Shown here piece after piece: positions 1 through 12,150 of a DNA stretch of 64,000 nucleotides; the stretch's first letter is position 1, and each line of letters opens with the position of its first letter. The DNA is taken from contig NC_081145.1 of the NCBI RefSeq assembly GCF_958295425.1, positions 13,117,099 to 13,181,098 of the forward strand, given 5' to 3'. The translations under genes were made by a program, and so were the position numbers. This stretch comes from Solea solea. Its lineage: Eukaryota > Chordata > Actinopteri > Pleuronectiformes > Soleidae. A model generated the notes under the pieces. That model worked only from the letters and a program-made list of their open reading frames with translations. It was not told the DNA's origin and ran no database searches.

Positions 1-269
1 TAACTCAACCAAAGACTACTGATATAAAGTACAGTACGTCTGACCATTTCCTCTTTAAAAACAACCAAACAAAAACAAAAAATACTAGACAGTCTGAGTC
101 CTCCTGATATCCTCCTCCTTGGTCTGGCATGGGATAATATTTCAAAGCCTAGTGTTTGCTCACATTACTATTCATTGACACCACTGCCAAGAATTAGATC
201 ATTTGCATATTGCTTGAAGCAAAAGATCCCTTCTTCATGTTGTGTCGCGCGTTCGTCTCTTTAACCGAC

Positions 270-3200
270 CTGTGATGTTTTTGTGGAGCTCGTCGTCCGA
301 GTCCTTAAGTGCCTCGATCAACTGTGAGATGCCGTCCTCCTCGATCAGGGCCACTTTATTGTCCATGTTCTCATAGATGAGGTTACGCGCGGCACCGGTG
401 GCGTAGCGCTGCACTTCCTGGCTGTCGCTGTTGAACAGCTTCACCAGATCACCAATGCCTTTCAGGCGACGCACCTGGAGAAAAATGTCTATTAGTGTGA
501 GTTTGTGTGTGTGTGTATACCGTTTCACGCGGGGGCATGTTATCCTTGTGGCATCAATGTGTCACTTTTTTTGGGAAGCCCGTGGCCATGTGGAAAGGGA
601 ACTTGACTTGTAACCGGAGGGTTACAAGGGCTGGGGTACCCCTGAGCAAGGTACCCAACCCCCAATGCTCCCCGGGCGCTACTCAGTGTGGCAGCCCACT
701 GCTCCTAATTCTAGGATGGGTCAAATGCAGAGGAATACTTTCCCTAAGGGGATTAATAAAATTAAAACTTTTTTTTTTTTTTTGCAGAGCGTAAGAGAGA
801 AAATAATATCCGCTCTCATGTCTGCTGTAAATCACTTTTTAAAAGGAGCTGATTAATATTGTTTGACGAGACGTTTATCTTGTTTTTACGCTGAGCTCGT
901 TTTGCTGAATGTATGCGTTTCCCAAAATATCACACTGTTCTTTTTCCATTTAAAACCACATTACTGCACATAACCTAAACAAAAAAAAGCATTTCAAACT
1001 AAGTCAAACTAAGGCACAGAGAAGAGTTTACAACATGTCTGCCATTCACCACCTGTATGGAGCAAAGTCCACTTTACAGCAGTGATAAAAACAACTGCGC
1101 CACAGCAGCAAAACATGTCACCAGAAATGAAGAAACATCCACCATTTCAGATGTCCACACTGGAACAATGTTCATGGCGGGCAGAGTTTGTCAATAGGGA
1201 TCTCAGAGTAAACAGAGGACAGAGGAATTGCAACCATTGTTTTTAGTACCTCCTGTTTGGCATCGCTGTCATTGTAACACTCGTGTTGAATGTAGGCTGC
1301 GCCCAGGACCTGCAGATCGTGGTCGGGCTCCCTCAGGTGTTGCACAGCTGTGGGCATGTCCAAGGAATTGATCCTACCCAAGGAGCAAATCAACAAATTC
1401 AAGCCAACACTGTCATTTCAGTATTGCACAGTTGTTATGTTTGGTAGCGCAAAATACTGCGTGTCTTGTGTTGTGTTATGAACGGAAAGCAACAGTGTGG
1501 CCACAGTAAATACAGTAATTTATTTCTTGTCTGAAATAATTAGACTGCTGATTTTCTTCCAAATCACACAGCGGTCTGCAAACCCGCTCTGTGAACCACA
1601 CGCTGTGGGATGTGTGAAATGCAAGGACTGAAACTAAGCTGCTACACCCAAAACCAGTTCTGCCACTATTGAGCCACCTCCCAATCCACAGCACTTAGTA
1701 GATGCACTGTACACCTCACGCACTCCCTCACTAAAACCTCCTGACACATGGTTGTTGTGTTGCCTAACTTTCATTCACTTGGCTGTCACTGACATTTGAA
1801 ATGAAATACACAAAACAGAGTCAGCTGCCGTTTAGTATTATAAAGTAATTAAAGAATAATGGATGGTTATACTGGGATTCACTGGCAATAAAAATGATAC
1901 TTCATTAACGGTGCGTAAATCAAAATGAAAAGAGCTTAACCCACATGGATTTTGCATGTCTCAATATCTTCTGACTGTGGGTCTCATTTCTGAAGTCATC
2001 CACTCCTACTGATGACATTAAGCTTGAGAACACTCACATATTGAGTTTCATACATTACTTCCCAAAATGCAATAATAGGTTCAACAAACCTCACTCTTCA
2101 CCTACTTTGACGACTTGAGAGCAGTTTGAAAGTTACAGACTATAACACGAGTCATAATCTCGTGATACCCTGCACCTTATTACATATGTATATTTATACT
2201 TATATTTATATTTATATATATGTAAATAATTTCCTACTTGTATTACTTACTTGTATATTGTTTGTTTGTTTTTTATCTATTGTTGAGCTGCTGTTTTCTC
2301 TCCACTGTGAGATAAATAAAGCTATCTTATCTTATCTTATCTTATCTCCACGTGTCACACAACATCGACATGTGCTAGTACACAAATAAGAGCCTGTGAG
2401 CTTCTCACCCGCTGAGGTTGCCGATGCTCATTCCTCTCTCCATCTGCCCCATGTAGATGTCCCCGCCCCTGCCGACACTTTGCATGCTTTTGGTGGACAT
2501 TGCGCGGGAAATGGTGCCCAGGCGCTGCAAGTTCCCCTGGGAGCCAGAGGACACTCCGCATGTGATGAACCCTCTGTCCACTGTGTCCCCCCCTCGAACG
2601 TAGCCGCTCCCAGGCATCCGGTTACGGTTTGTGATCCTGCTGATCGTGCGGTGAGCCGGGCCTTTGAAGGAATGTTGCTGGATCATTTCTACGTCTCCTG
2701 CCGTCATCCCGCCACCACGGGAAAGAGTGCTACTGAGAGAGCGTTGCATGGTCGGTACTAGGGTCATAGCACCTCCACCTTGCCTTATTTGGGTGGAGTA
2801 GCCATTGACTGCGCTCTGGGCATACTGGCGGCCGTAGGCGGCATCACGGTCAGAGAGTAAGCTGCCGGCATCGCTGTTATCGATCACCCATGGATTCACG
2901 GGTACGGCCTGCTGTCGCATCGAATGTATAGAGTAGTCTGAGTCCAGTCGGCTCTGACGTCCGGTGGTCCCCCCTTGGTAGCCGCCCATGCGCATGTCTT
3001 CTCTGTAAAAACCGCCGCCGCCGCCACCACCACCACCACCACCAGCTACACCACCACCTCCAACACTGATATGGTGGAGCTGGGCCAGATCCGGGCCAGC
3101 AGACTGGCAGCTGTAATTAGTCCTCTGAGACACACGCGGGCCCTGAGGATAAAGACATGAGTAACTGTTAGAATCAAGTGTTCACGGAGAGTTACTCATT

Positions 3201-5389
3201 GTGACCGTAGGAGTGGGTGAACTTGTGAAAAGTCACGGCCCATCATCACCTCACTGGCTTCTAAATTTCATCAAATTGAATTTGTTTGTTTAGGGGTGGA
3301 AGGACAGGATTTAGAAATCATCAGTGTAACTTTAGCTATTGGGTTCACAGCTCAAACATCTATGGCATAGAGCCAGTGTCTGAAGAATCTAGAGGGTGGA
3401 CTTGAAAACCCTGAGCTGATCCCATCACAGGCTACTGTGAAATACCACACATGCTGTGTCCTGGGTGACCCAGCGTGACAACAGCACAGGGCCAGTGGTG
3501 AATACATACTGCAGCAGTGAGATAATGCTGTTGTACACTACTCACCATTGTTTTGGAGCCTGTGTACATGTAGGACGACTTTGAGCTATAACCTGGATTG
3601 TAGCTTTGATATTTCATTGTCGAAGAACCGCCGTAATCTGAAATACACAAACAAAACAGAGTAACACGTGATTACTATATATGGCACATGTGAGCAGAGT
3701 GGTGACACAAGTGTAGCAAAATACTATACTTAAAGACTATTTAGGGCACTGTAATGATCATGTCATCAGAGATGGAGGAAACATGTTGAAATGTTGTGCA
3801 TCCAGTATTTTCACAATTCTAATTGTAATTTACGGCCTGCAAATCGTAGGCTGTAAATTAAACGTAGTTCCTCATAGATCAACCTATTTCCATGGGATTA
3901 GTCCCTCAAAAAGTTTGATTTGGATTGCAATACTTCAAAATTGCAACTGCAACTGTCAGCCAATGATTTTCATCTTCTTGCAAGTAAGGAGTTCTTTAAC
4001 CTGGAAGCAGACTCAGGCTGACTCAGCTGTTTCTGTTCCCGAACCAACGACTAAGGCCGTACAGAAAAAGTGACACATTGTCTTTTCTGTTCTTGCACAT
4101 TTGTTGTGACTGTACTTCCTGCAAATGCCTCCCCCATGAGAATAAGGCACACACACACACACACACACACTCACTGGCGTTTGTTGTATCAACTGATCAT
4201 TGAGCTTTGCTGCGTGTATAAATAATGCAGCATTAAATCATCCCTTACAGTTTGATCCTTTATTGCTTTTACCTTGATCAATGATTCAAGTGAATACAAA
4301 AACGTGGGGGGAAAAAAAAACCCAAAAGACTATGAACTATGAAAAGATCACAGTAAAGATTAAACCCCTTGGTCTCACCAAGGTGTCATACCTGCTGAAA
4401 TGAATAGCAAGTGTCGCGTTGCAACGACAACTGAAGGTCCGATTGCACGCAGTCTGTAACCAAAGGACCCGAGTGGTCACTAGGTCCGATGTCTCCTGTT
4501 ACCGCTCACATCGCTATATATCTGACACGCATACATAATCAGTCACTGTCAGCATAAAGCGTGAGACTGTTTTGCCGTCATTATGGATAATAGTTACCTG
4601 TCAGGTCAGTATAAAAGCAGGTGTGCAGCCAAATTACATTTACAACAGCGGGAGCCTTGAGACGCAGCTCACTAACAAATCTGGGTCAACTGAAAGTAGA
4701 CTAAACGTTAACTACACAGTATGCACCCGTGTCTAAACCCATAATCAGGCTTTCTTTTTTTATTATCCTCTTCTTTTAGGATTTAATGTAAGACAATGTT
4801 ATTTATGAATTTTGTATATGTGTCAAAAATGTGGATTATACATATAGAATGTTGTTAAGTGGGTCAAGAATATCACTTTGACGACACTGCTACATTATAA
4901 ATATGCTGTAAAAGTTATGTTAAGTAATGTCTTACTTTAAATACCACTTATCAATATGATTTCTGGACATTTTATATATATATATATATTGATATATATA
5001 TACATATATATATTAAGTCTTAAATACATTTTCAGTTCTGAAATTGTCTTGATCAATTATGAATTGTATCCAATTGGTTAGCATTTAATTTAAATAGTGT
5101 CAGTTTTTAAGTTCTGTTTGAAACAATATGTACCATCAAGCTCAGGCAGCAGGTGTTTAACCATCTTGAAATGAACATTGGCTTAAGTTCTGCTGTTTTG
5201 TAGAAACATATCTAATTATACTATGAGTGCTGTTATTTCTCTGATTGTTTGTGTTGAAAAAGTTATTTTGGAAATGTACAAATTAGCTGAACGTGTATAT
5301 ATCATAAACGTTTGCATGCAACAGAGAAAGCCTTTAAAGGGCCTTTCTGTGCATAAAGATAAGGGCTTTCATTTATTATTATTATTGTT

Positions 5390-5438
<49 letters not shown>

Positions 5439-5805
5439 TAGTAGTAATAGTAGTATTCCAGGCCTCAAAACAAAAGAAATCTTGCATTGAAGAAGTCCAG
5501 ACATTGAATGAAGCGAGACTGTTTCAAGATATAAAGAAAAATTAGTAGTTGTTTATATATTTATATAAATGCAGATTCCTGTGCATGGACCTCTACATGT
5601 GCTGAGCCTGCCAAAGAGATTTGCTGTCACGCTGGATTTCTGTAGATCCTGAAAACATTTGACTGGCACATCCCTCAGCTCAACTGCAGCCACGCCCAGC
5701 ACACCTGACATCCAGAGTTTTTACAACACGCTGAGGAAACACACCCATTCCTTTGAACACTTCAGTGCATCATTTGAAAAGTGCACTCTGCTCCTCAATA
5801 CAACA

Positions 5806-5840
<35 letters not shown>

Positions 5841-7337
5841 TGTGTAGATACATGTATTCTTCCTCCACTCTCCCTCTCTGTTGACACTGAACAGTAATTA
5901 TCACTGTCATAAAGAGACAGTTGTTGCAACATTAAGGCCGCATTCAGAAGAGTCTGAGTGTTCTGCTGGTGAGAATCGATGCATGCACTTGCGGTGAACT
6001 TCTCTAAAGCCACAAACCACTGCAACCCCAGCATTCCCCTGCTGCATTGTGAAGAGCTCCTCATTCCTTCTAGTCCAAGATTCAAAAGATAATGAATATG
6101 ACGTGGCAGTACGTTTACTTGGCTGCTCGTGGTGACAGAAGCTGGAAAAAAAAATTCTTCCACGACTGTGCACCAAGACGAGGACACATTTTTGTGACAT
6201 CTTGTTTTTGTGTTTCGTTCACAAAACTCCCGTCAAGTGCCTTTGCTCAATAAAGCAGTGTTATAAACCCAACCCCACACAGAGAGGCTTTCACCTTTAG
6301 TCTGCTATCTGGTGTGGATCATGAAAGCAGCACTTGTTTGGACCTGTTACATATTAACCCTTTCTCACACACACATACTCAGTTTACTGTAAACTCTCTG
6401 CTGCGTGAAGCTGCCGCTCATCTCCTACAAACCAGCAAAGCAGCTGAATAGACAAATTCTTCCATGGCAATCAAATTCACATGAGCAGCACAGGCAACCA
6501 CACACGAACATGAGAGAAACCTCTGATTTGTGTCGTGCTAAGACATTTTTAATTACCTTCTGATACAGAAACAGAGACTCCCTTAAACCTGGATTAGATG
6601 TTTTTTAAGGATAACTTGCAACATGTCATTGGTTCCTGCTTCATAAATGTGAATATATTCTGGTTTGCTTACATATAGATACATATTCACATCATATCTC
6701 ATCCCATATGTCTATGACACAGTTATACCTGTGTAGTATGACGCTGAAAACAGTTGAATCTGTTTTTTTGGCCACAGCACTTTTGGCACATGTGTTTGCT
6801 CTTCTTGGCACGGATCAAATCAAATAACCTGCTCTTATATAACATCACTTTTGTGTCAGTTATTTGGAGTTCATGCAGAAGAAAACATGGTTACAGCTGC
6901 GTGACCTGAGATCAGCTCTACTTCCTTATAACACAGACACAGGCTGAGCTTTATGGTCAGACAAAGGCTGCTGCACCTGCACCTGTGCGGTGAGGTTTTT
7001 GGTGGGTTTACCCTTTAATTCCTACACTGAGTCCCAGGTCAGCTCGCAGCCGAGGACACATCTAAGTCTCAGTGTGTCCCAATGTTTTTTTTCTAGAGAA
7101 GTATAGATGTTTACCTGACATGGCGTAATGTGACGCCGATCCATTCTGTCGCGGAAGTGTGGACTTCTCCGCCAGTCTCATTTTGACCTGCTGCTGGACG
7201 CGCACCGACCGCGCCATCTCGTCCGACACGGAGCCTCCATTCTCCAGCTGGCTGTCAGACGGAAGTCCGTAGGTGGTGACCGAGGTGCTGGGCTGTAGAG
7301 CGGAGAAGAACGCGGTGTCAGAGGCCACGACACTCAT
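270..7337 (-). CDS. pkp3: plakophilin-3, 5' five coding exons (3'-truncated by window edge)
   Basis: Coding exons in transcript order: 7115-7337, 3546-3637, 2409-3142, 1250-1373, 270-474. All have GT/AG borders and compatible phases, giving about 459 residues; mammalian plakophilin-3 is near 800, so the C-terminal armadillo repeats lie beyond base 1. The start is the ATG at 7337-7335 in an ACC-ATG-A context. The N-terminus (FFSALQP, LPSDSQLE, RVQQQVKMRL) matches the plakophilin-3 head and separates it from PKP1, PKP2 and p0071. The armadillo part begins in the 124-nt exon (LQVLGAAYIQHECY) and continues with VKLFNSDSQEVQRYATGAARN. Family role: a desmosomal plaque protein linking desmoplakin and cadherins to keratin, with a nuclear/RNA-granule pool. 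The head contains an 11-glycine run (3011-3043) that is not a general family feature. Which teleost paralogue (a or b) it is cannot be decided here. Confidence 0.93.
596..784 (+). mobile_element. tRNA-derived-type fish SINE copy (degenerate)
   Basis: The order of short blocks (aaccggagggtt, tacccctgagcaaggtaccc, cagcccactgctcct, atgggtcaaatgcagagga) is shared with the repeat at 54545-54725 and resembles the body of common teleost tRNA-derived SINEs. It ends in an AT-rich tail and a T run. It lies in a pkp3 intron. Family naming needs a repeat-library search. Confidence 0.6.
2160..2347 (+). mobile_element. 3' end of a non-LTR retroelement with TTATC tail
   Basis: The segment ends with a 'gagataaataaagct' block followed by tandem TTATC units. 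This is the typical terminus of fish LINE/SINE copies (a polyadenylation-like motif plus a short satellite tail). An ATA/TTA-rich stretch precedes it. It lies in the pkp3 intron next to the 734-nt exon. Confidence 0.45.
4147..4171. repeat. (CA)n microsatellite
   Basis: About twelve CA dinucleotides in the first intron of pkp3. A second CA/TG tract is at about 5808-5840 in the same intron. Confidence 0.9.
5385..5458. repeat. (TAG)n trinucleotide microsatellite
   Basis: Near-perfect TAG/GTA array of over 20 units with a few substitutions, in the first intron of pkp3. Read on the minus strand it gives a spurious poly-threonine ORF. Confidence 0.92.
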
Positions 7338-7445
7338 GGTCAAAAAAAAAAAAGTTTAGAAGCGTCGACGCTGGAATGGCGTCCGGAGTGAACCGAACAC
7401 TGCTGGGAACAAGTTTGTTTGCGTCGCTGCAGTCCGCGCTGAATG

Positions 7446-7464
7446 GAGGTGAGAGAGAGAGGGG

Positions 7465-7495
<31 letters not shown>

Positions 7496-7496
7496 C
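7446..7496. repeat. (GA)n-rich tract upstream of pkp3
   Basis: Purine-rich GA tract with short G interruptions, about 110 to 160 bp upstream of the pkp3 ATG on the other strand. It probably sits in the 5' UTR or core promoter. GA tracts here could act as GAGA-type promoter elements, but that is inference. Confidence 0.8.
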
Positions 7497-7663
7497 AGCG
7501 GCACAGGGCGGGGCCTAAAAACACTTTACAGGTGAGATATGTCTGCTTTTAGATACGGATCAGATAAAGCAGTGACTCACCTGCGACTGCTTCCTATTGT
7601 GAAACAGTCTGTGTGGACTTATAAATGACCCACTAAGACCAAAGACCAGTGGAATAAACAGCC

Positions 7664-8300
7664 ATTACATTGTGTTTTGTTGTGTAACACTGTGTTGTGT
7701 TGTGTTGTGTTACATTGTGTTACGTTGTGTTGCGTTGTGTTTTGTTGTGTAACACTGTGTTGTGTTACATTGTGTTGTGTTGTGTTACAATGTGTTGTGT
7801 TGTGTTACAATGTGTTTTGTTGTGTAACACTGTGTTGTGTTGCGTTGTGTTGCATTGTGTTGTGTTGCGTTACAATGTGTTGTGTTGCGTTGTGTTTTGT
7901 TGTTTAACACTGTGTTGTGTTACGTTGTGTTACATTGTGTTGTGTTGTGTTACAATGTGTTGTGTTGTGTTACAATGTGTTTTGTTGTGTAACACTGTGT
8001 TGTGTTGCGTTGTGTTGCGTTGTGTGACATTGTGTTGTGTTGTGTTACAATGTGTTTTGTTGTGTAACACTGTGTTGTGTTGCGTTGTGTTACATTGTGT
8101 TGTGTTAAGTTGTGTTACATTGTGGTGTGTTGTGTAACATTGTTTAACACTGTGTTGTGTTACGTTGCGTTGCGCTGGGTTGTATTAAGTTGAGTTGTGT
8201 TGCACCAAGTTGTGCTATGTTGTGTTGAGTTGTTTGCATTGTGCCGTGTTGTGTTAAATTGCATTGTGTTGGATAGTGTTGAGGCGTGTGGTGTTGTGTT
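7664..8300. repeat. TGTGT/TTGTG pentanucleotide satellite with higher-order units
   Basis: About 630 bp built almost entirely from 5-bp units (tgtgt, tgcgt, tacat, tacaa, taaca). The diagnostic block 'aacactgtgt' recurs at 7686, 7751, 7826, 7906, 7991, 8066 and 8146. The spacings are 65, 75, 80, 85, 75 and 80, all multiples of five, so blocks of 13-17 pentamers were duplicated as larger units. The downstream end degrades gradually. Long Cys/Val/Leu-rich open frames across it are artefacts of the repeat. Confidence 0.93.
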
Positions 8301-8309
8301 GTGTTGAGT

Positions 8310-8351
8310 TTTTTTTATTGAGTTGTGATCATTTACAACTCAATAAAAAAA
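8310..8351. repeat. Perfect 17-bp inverted repeat (hairpin)
   Basis: Arms 8310-8326 and 8335-8351 are exact reverse complements (core attgagttgt / acaactcaat with A/T ends), separated by an 8-nt loop. It lies at the decaying edge of the pentanucleotide satellite. Confidence 0.85.
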
Positions 8352-9219
8352 TAATGTGTTGTTTTGCATAGCGTTAAGTTGAAATGTGTTGCATTGAGTT
8401 GTGTTGTGTTAGTCTGTTTGTGCATGTTTGTTTGCTTGATTATCACCTTCACACAACCTGCATTTCATGTTCAAATAATATCAGAATAAAACTGGATACA
8501 TTTAGTGAAGTACACAGAGGTCACACTGAGCTAATGACAATGTCACAGTAAGTACTGTGTTACATGACAGTAAAAGTACAGAGGAACTAGCTGAAAAAAG
8601 GATTTTAAGGTAAAAGTACTCACTATGAAAAAAATGCTTTTTAAAAAAACATTATCTGTATAATAATGAAATAACATTGCGTGATCATTGGGGATTTTTT
8701 GATGTTGTCAGAGTTCAGAGATCATTTAAAGAACTTATAGTTAAAATATTGATGACAATTTTTTGCGAAGTGATCATATGTTTTATATAGTATTGATATG
8801 ATTATCAGCTGCCACATAAAATACTAAAGGACTAGATGTATACAGCAACAAAGTATTTGAGTTAAGGTACTTTTACAGCACTTTATTCCTACAGCTTATG
8901 CTTACTCAGGACATACAGTATACATACATTTTGCTCATTTTCAATGTGGCAAAAAAAAATTATTTTTATAATTATTAACACACAAGCTACTGTTTTTTGA
9001 CCTGGTTAAATAATCAGTCAGTCAGTCAGTGCCATCTAACTGTCACTGTCAGTAGAGTCATAGTTACATGAATAATGTGTGTGGAGACATGAAGGTCTAA
9101 TTCATTAACATCACGATACCACGTGTTATCCAGTGTGTTAGAGATATCTCGCATGTTACGTATCATTTAATTTTACATCAACAGCTCAGTGACACATCTG
9201 GTGTGAAAAATCCACTCTC

Positions 9220-9251
9220 ACCCACACACACACACACACTCACACTCACAG

Positions 9252-9321
<70 letters not shown>
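9220..9321. repeat. Compound (CA)n/(GA)n microsatellite
   Basis: A short CA tract is followed by a GA tract of more than 30 units. It is intergenic. Confidence 0.93.
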
Positions 9322-9323
<2 letters not shown>

Positions 9324-11040
9324 AGCCCATTGCAATAATACTGTGTCAAAAATGTTTGAATATTTATGTGAGTATTTACTGCAAGTCCCCTGTAACTAAC
9401 ATGTGGATGTGAATTTTATACAGAACCTAAGTGGGTCCTGAATACATTTATATATATATATATATTTACAGTGTAGTAATAAGTAATCTGAAACACCACT
9501 TATGATGATTTTTGCAGTTATTAAGTCTTCAAAAGTGACAGCTTTTCATTCAACAAATGTTTGTCAGTTTAGAAGTAAAACCTTTCTGTAGTCGGGAATT
9601 TCAACTTAATTTAAAGCCACTCAAAGTTGGACTTGACTCGTATGTACTGTCTCTATTCCTCAATCACCAAGGCACGGAAGAGTCATGTAAAGCATTTGCA
9701 CTTTTATTTCCACTTCCACATTGATGTATTGGACAATGTCACAGGTCACATATTCAGGCTTTAAAAATGCCTTCTTATGTGTTGTTAAGTCAAAGTTATG
9801 ATTCATTTTATATCGTCTTTTTAGTAGTGATATAAAGTAGCAATAATTGTGCAAAAGTCACAAAATAGACAATTTTAAACCTTTTGAGTACCTTTTGCTC
9901 AGGTGTGTTAATATAGTTGGTGAAAATGATTTTTTTTTTTCATCACATTGCTTAGGTTGTGCTGAAAAAAAGGACATAAGACACTCCATATTGCCCATTC
10001 TTATACCCTCTGTATATACTGTATGTTTAAACATAGTAATGGAAAATGTTTAAAGGTTTAACCACCTTAAAATGTGTCACAGTGTGATCACAATTTGTTG
10101 TCAGCCGACACACAAACGTCCACCTTTATTTCTGCTCTCTTGTAGAAACAAATGTAACCATACTCTGGTCTGTGATGTGGCTCTATATATGCTGATGTTT
10201 TAATTAGCTGAACATGTGTACATATAAACTTTGAATGCAGCAGAGGAAAGCCTTTGAGGTCTTTGTGTACGACGTCTATTCAAATGATCCCAAATATCAA
10301 GTTCCATCTTGTAAATGAAAGCATGTCTGACTGGAGGACTGTTACAAGGTGTGGCACTCTCACTCTATTAAGTCAGAGCCACACCTAACTTTTATCTGGT
10401 TGTTTTATTTGAGCCTAGCAACTATGAGTCACTGTCGCCCATAGAGAAGTTTATCTGTGATCTGCACCAGGCTGATTTTTTTTCTTTCTACTTTTTTTTT
10501 CTTTCTTTCTTGGAATTGGAGGTGAATCATGACTGGAGCTGAATAAATTATCTGACAGGATCAAATAAATGTCAGTAGATTATTTGTCCCCTGGATTCTT
10601 AAACACCTTAATTAAGAAAAACCTTAAGGAAAACAAGCACATTTCCTTCTGTCTAATGTTTATGCAATCAGCCTTTAAGGACACAAACATGTGTTCCATT
10701 TAGCCAAAGCAGGTTAAAGTCACATGATTCACACAAATGAATTTGGATTCAATTTAAAAGCCATAAAAATGTGAAGACGACTTTACCTTCACTGTCACAG
10801 CAGAGAGTTTGTGTGAGGACAGAAATAATAATCCGGTTTTTCTCATTTCAGTAAAACCACACTGCTGCTCAGTGACATGGTTAACAAATGTCCTGAGTGA
10901 AATCAAATTTAATTCATGATTGATTGATATACTGTAAATATATTTATTACAAAAAGACAATAAATTGTTCTAAAAAAAAAAATAAATCAATCAATTTTGA
11001 CTTACCATTACCACTGGGGTGTGTCGATTGTCTTCTCTCT

Positions 11041-11654
11041 GAAGCGTTGTACCTGTTCGTCTAACCAGGGTGTCTGATGTGGTGCAGTATGAGAAAGTTT
11101 AAAAAGTTTTTAACAGTCGCCTCCCTGAAGATTAAAGTTGTGTGGGACGCACACAAAACAAAAGAGATGAGTCAAGACCGTGACACCATGGGGTGTGTTA
11201 CAGAAGAGGGGTAGTTTTCTTTTTCAGAATTTCATGACACTGTCTGTGATTAGTTTTCGGTGTGGATTTGTTTCTCCTTCTTCTTCTACCTTGTTGCGAC
11301 ATTTTATCGATGATTCAATGGAAAGGATCCATGAGAGCAGCTGTTCTACTGAGATGTCATGTCAGGAGACAAAACAGCTAAATGGGATGACTCAGAGCTC
11401 TGTGTGTGTGTGTGCACGTGTGCGTGTGCGTGTATCAGAGAAAGTCACTGCATGACAGAGGTGACACCCTTGCTCTGTCTGCTGTCTTGTGCGTCACAAC
11501 TCGACCACTTGTCTTCGGATCACAGTGCAGGGCTAAAATGTTTGAGGGTTTGTGCTGCTGTCATTTCACCTGACGTGGGAACTTTTTAAAACTTTAAAGA
11601 CTTTCTAATGCTCCACCACATCAGACCTGGTTAGACGAACAGGTACAACACTTC
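11041..11654. mobile_element. Foldback element/MITE with about 70-bp terminal inverted repeats
   Basis: The left arm starts gaagcgttgtacctgttcgt and continues to about 11112. The reverse complement of 11580-11654 reads gaagtgttgtacctgttcgt and then matches the same order (ctaaccagg, tctgatgtggtg, gagaaagt-like, aaagtttttaa-like) with a small indel. The inside, about 470 bp, includes a GT microsatellite and no transposase. No clear target-site duplication was seen, so the superfamily is undetermined. Confidence 0.75.
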
Positions 11655-11934
11655 TGCTCTTGCTTTCAAATAACTCCAGTATTTAGTCAGTTCTGAAAAG
11701 GAAAACTAACAAAAAAAAAACTACTTTTATTTTAATTCTTCAATAAGTTCCCAGCCATAAATGTGCCAAAACATTTAAATTGGGACAATTTTCTCTATTA
11801 TGTGATAATAAACTGAATACAACTGTAATATTTTTGCACATTCTACAGACCAAACAACTCATTGATTTACAACTTCAATCAATCCGTGATGAAATGATAA
11901 TATGATCACTGAAAATCTACAGTTTACAGCTACA

Positions 11935-12150
11935 GTTTTTACCATTCACTCATTCGCTCACACCATGTGCAGGGCTTTTTCTCTCATAGCTGTTCCCACA
12001 CTCTGCTGCCACAGACGTCAGGAGCCACTTGGGGTTGAGTGTCTTGCCCAGGGAGACATCCACATGTACGGTAAAGTAGCAGAGCCGGGAATCGAACACT
12101 CGACCCTGCAGTGGAGAGACAACTCGCTGTACCACTCAGTCACAAAATAA
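11935..12150 (-). mobile_element. tRNA-derived SINE, minus orientation
   Basis: Read on the minus strand it starts gtgactgagtggtacagcga (A-box-like), followed by gtgttcgattcccggc (B-box-like, matching the tRNA T-arm), then gggcaagacactcaacccc, a block widespread in teleost SINEs, and a tgaatggt end. Confidence 0.7.

Noticed and set aside
2396..2761. 121-codon plus-strand open frame
   Set aside because: Exact antisense of the large pkp3 head exon, whose frame and splice phases are well supported.
5795..5847. Valine/cysteine- or threonine/histidine-rich peptides from CA/TG tracts
   Set aside because: Microsatellite translations; the same applies to GA- and TAG-derived frames at 5302-5487, 9203-9412 and 23588-23901.
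7677..8137. Overlapping 76- and 146-codon Cys/Val/Leu-rich open frames
   Set aside because: They are translations of the TGTGT pentamer satellite; no codon bias, start context or homology.
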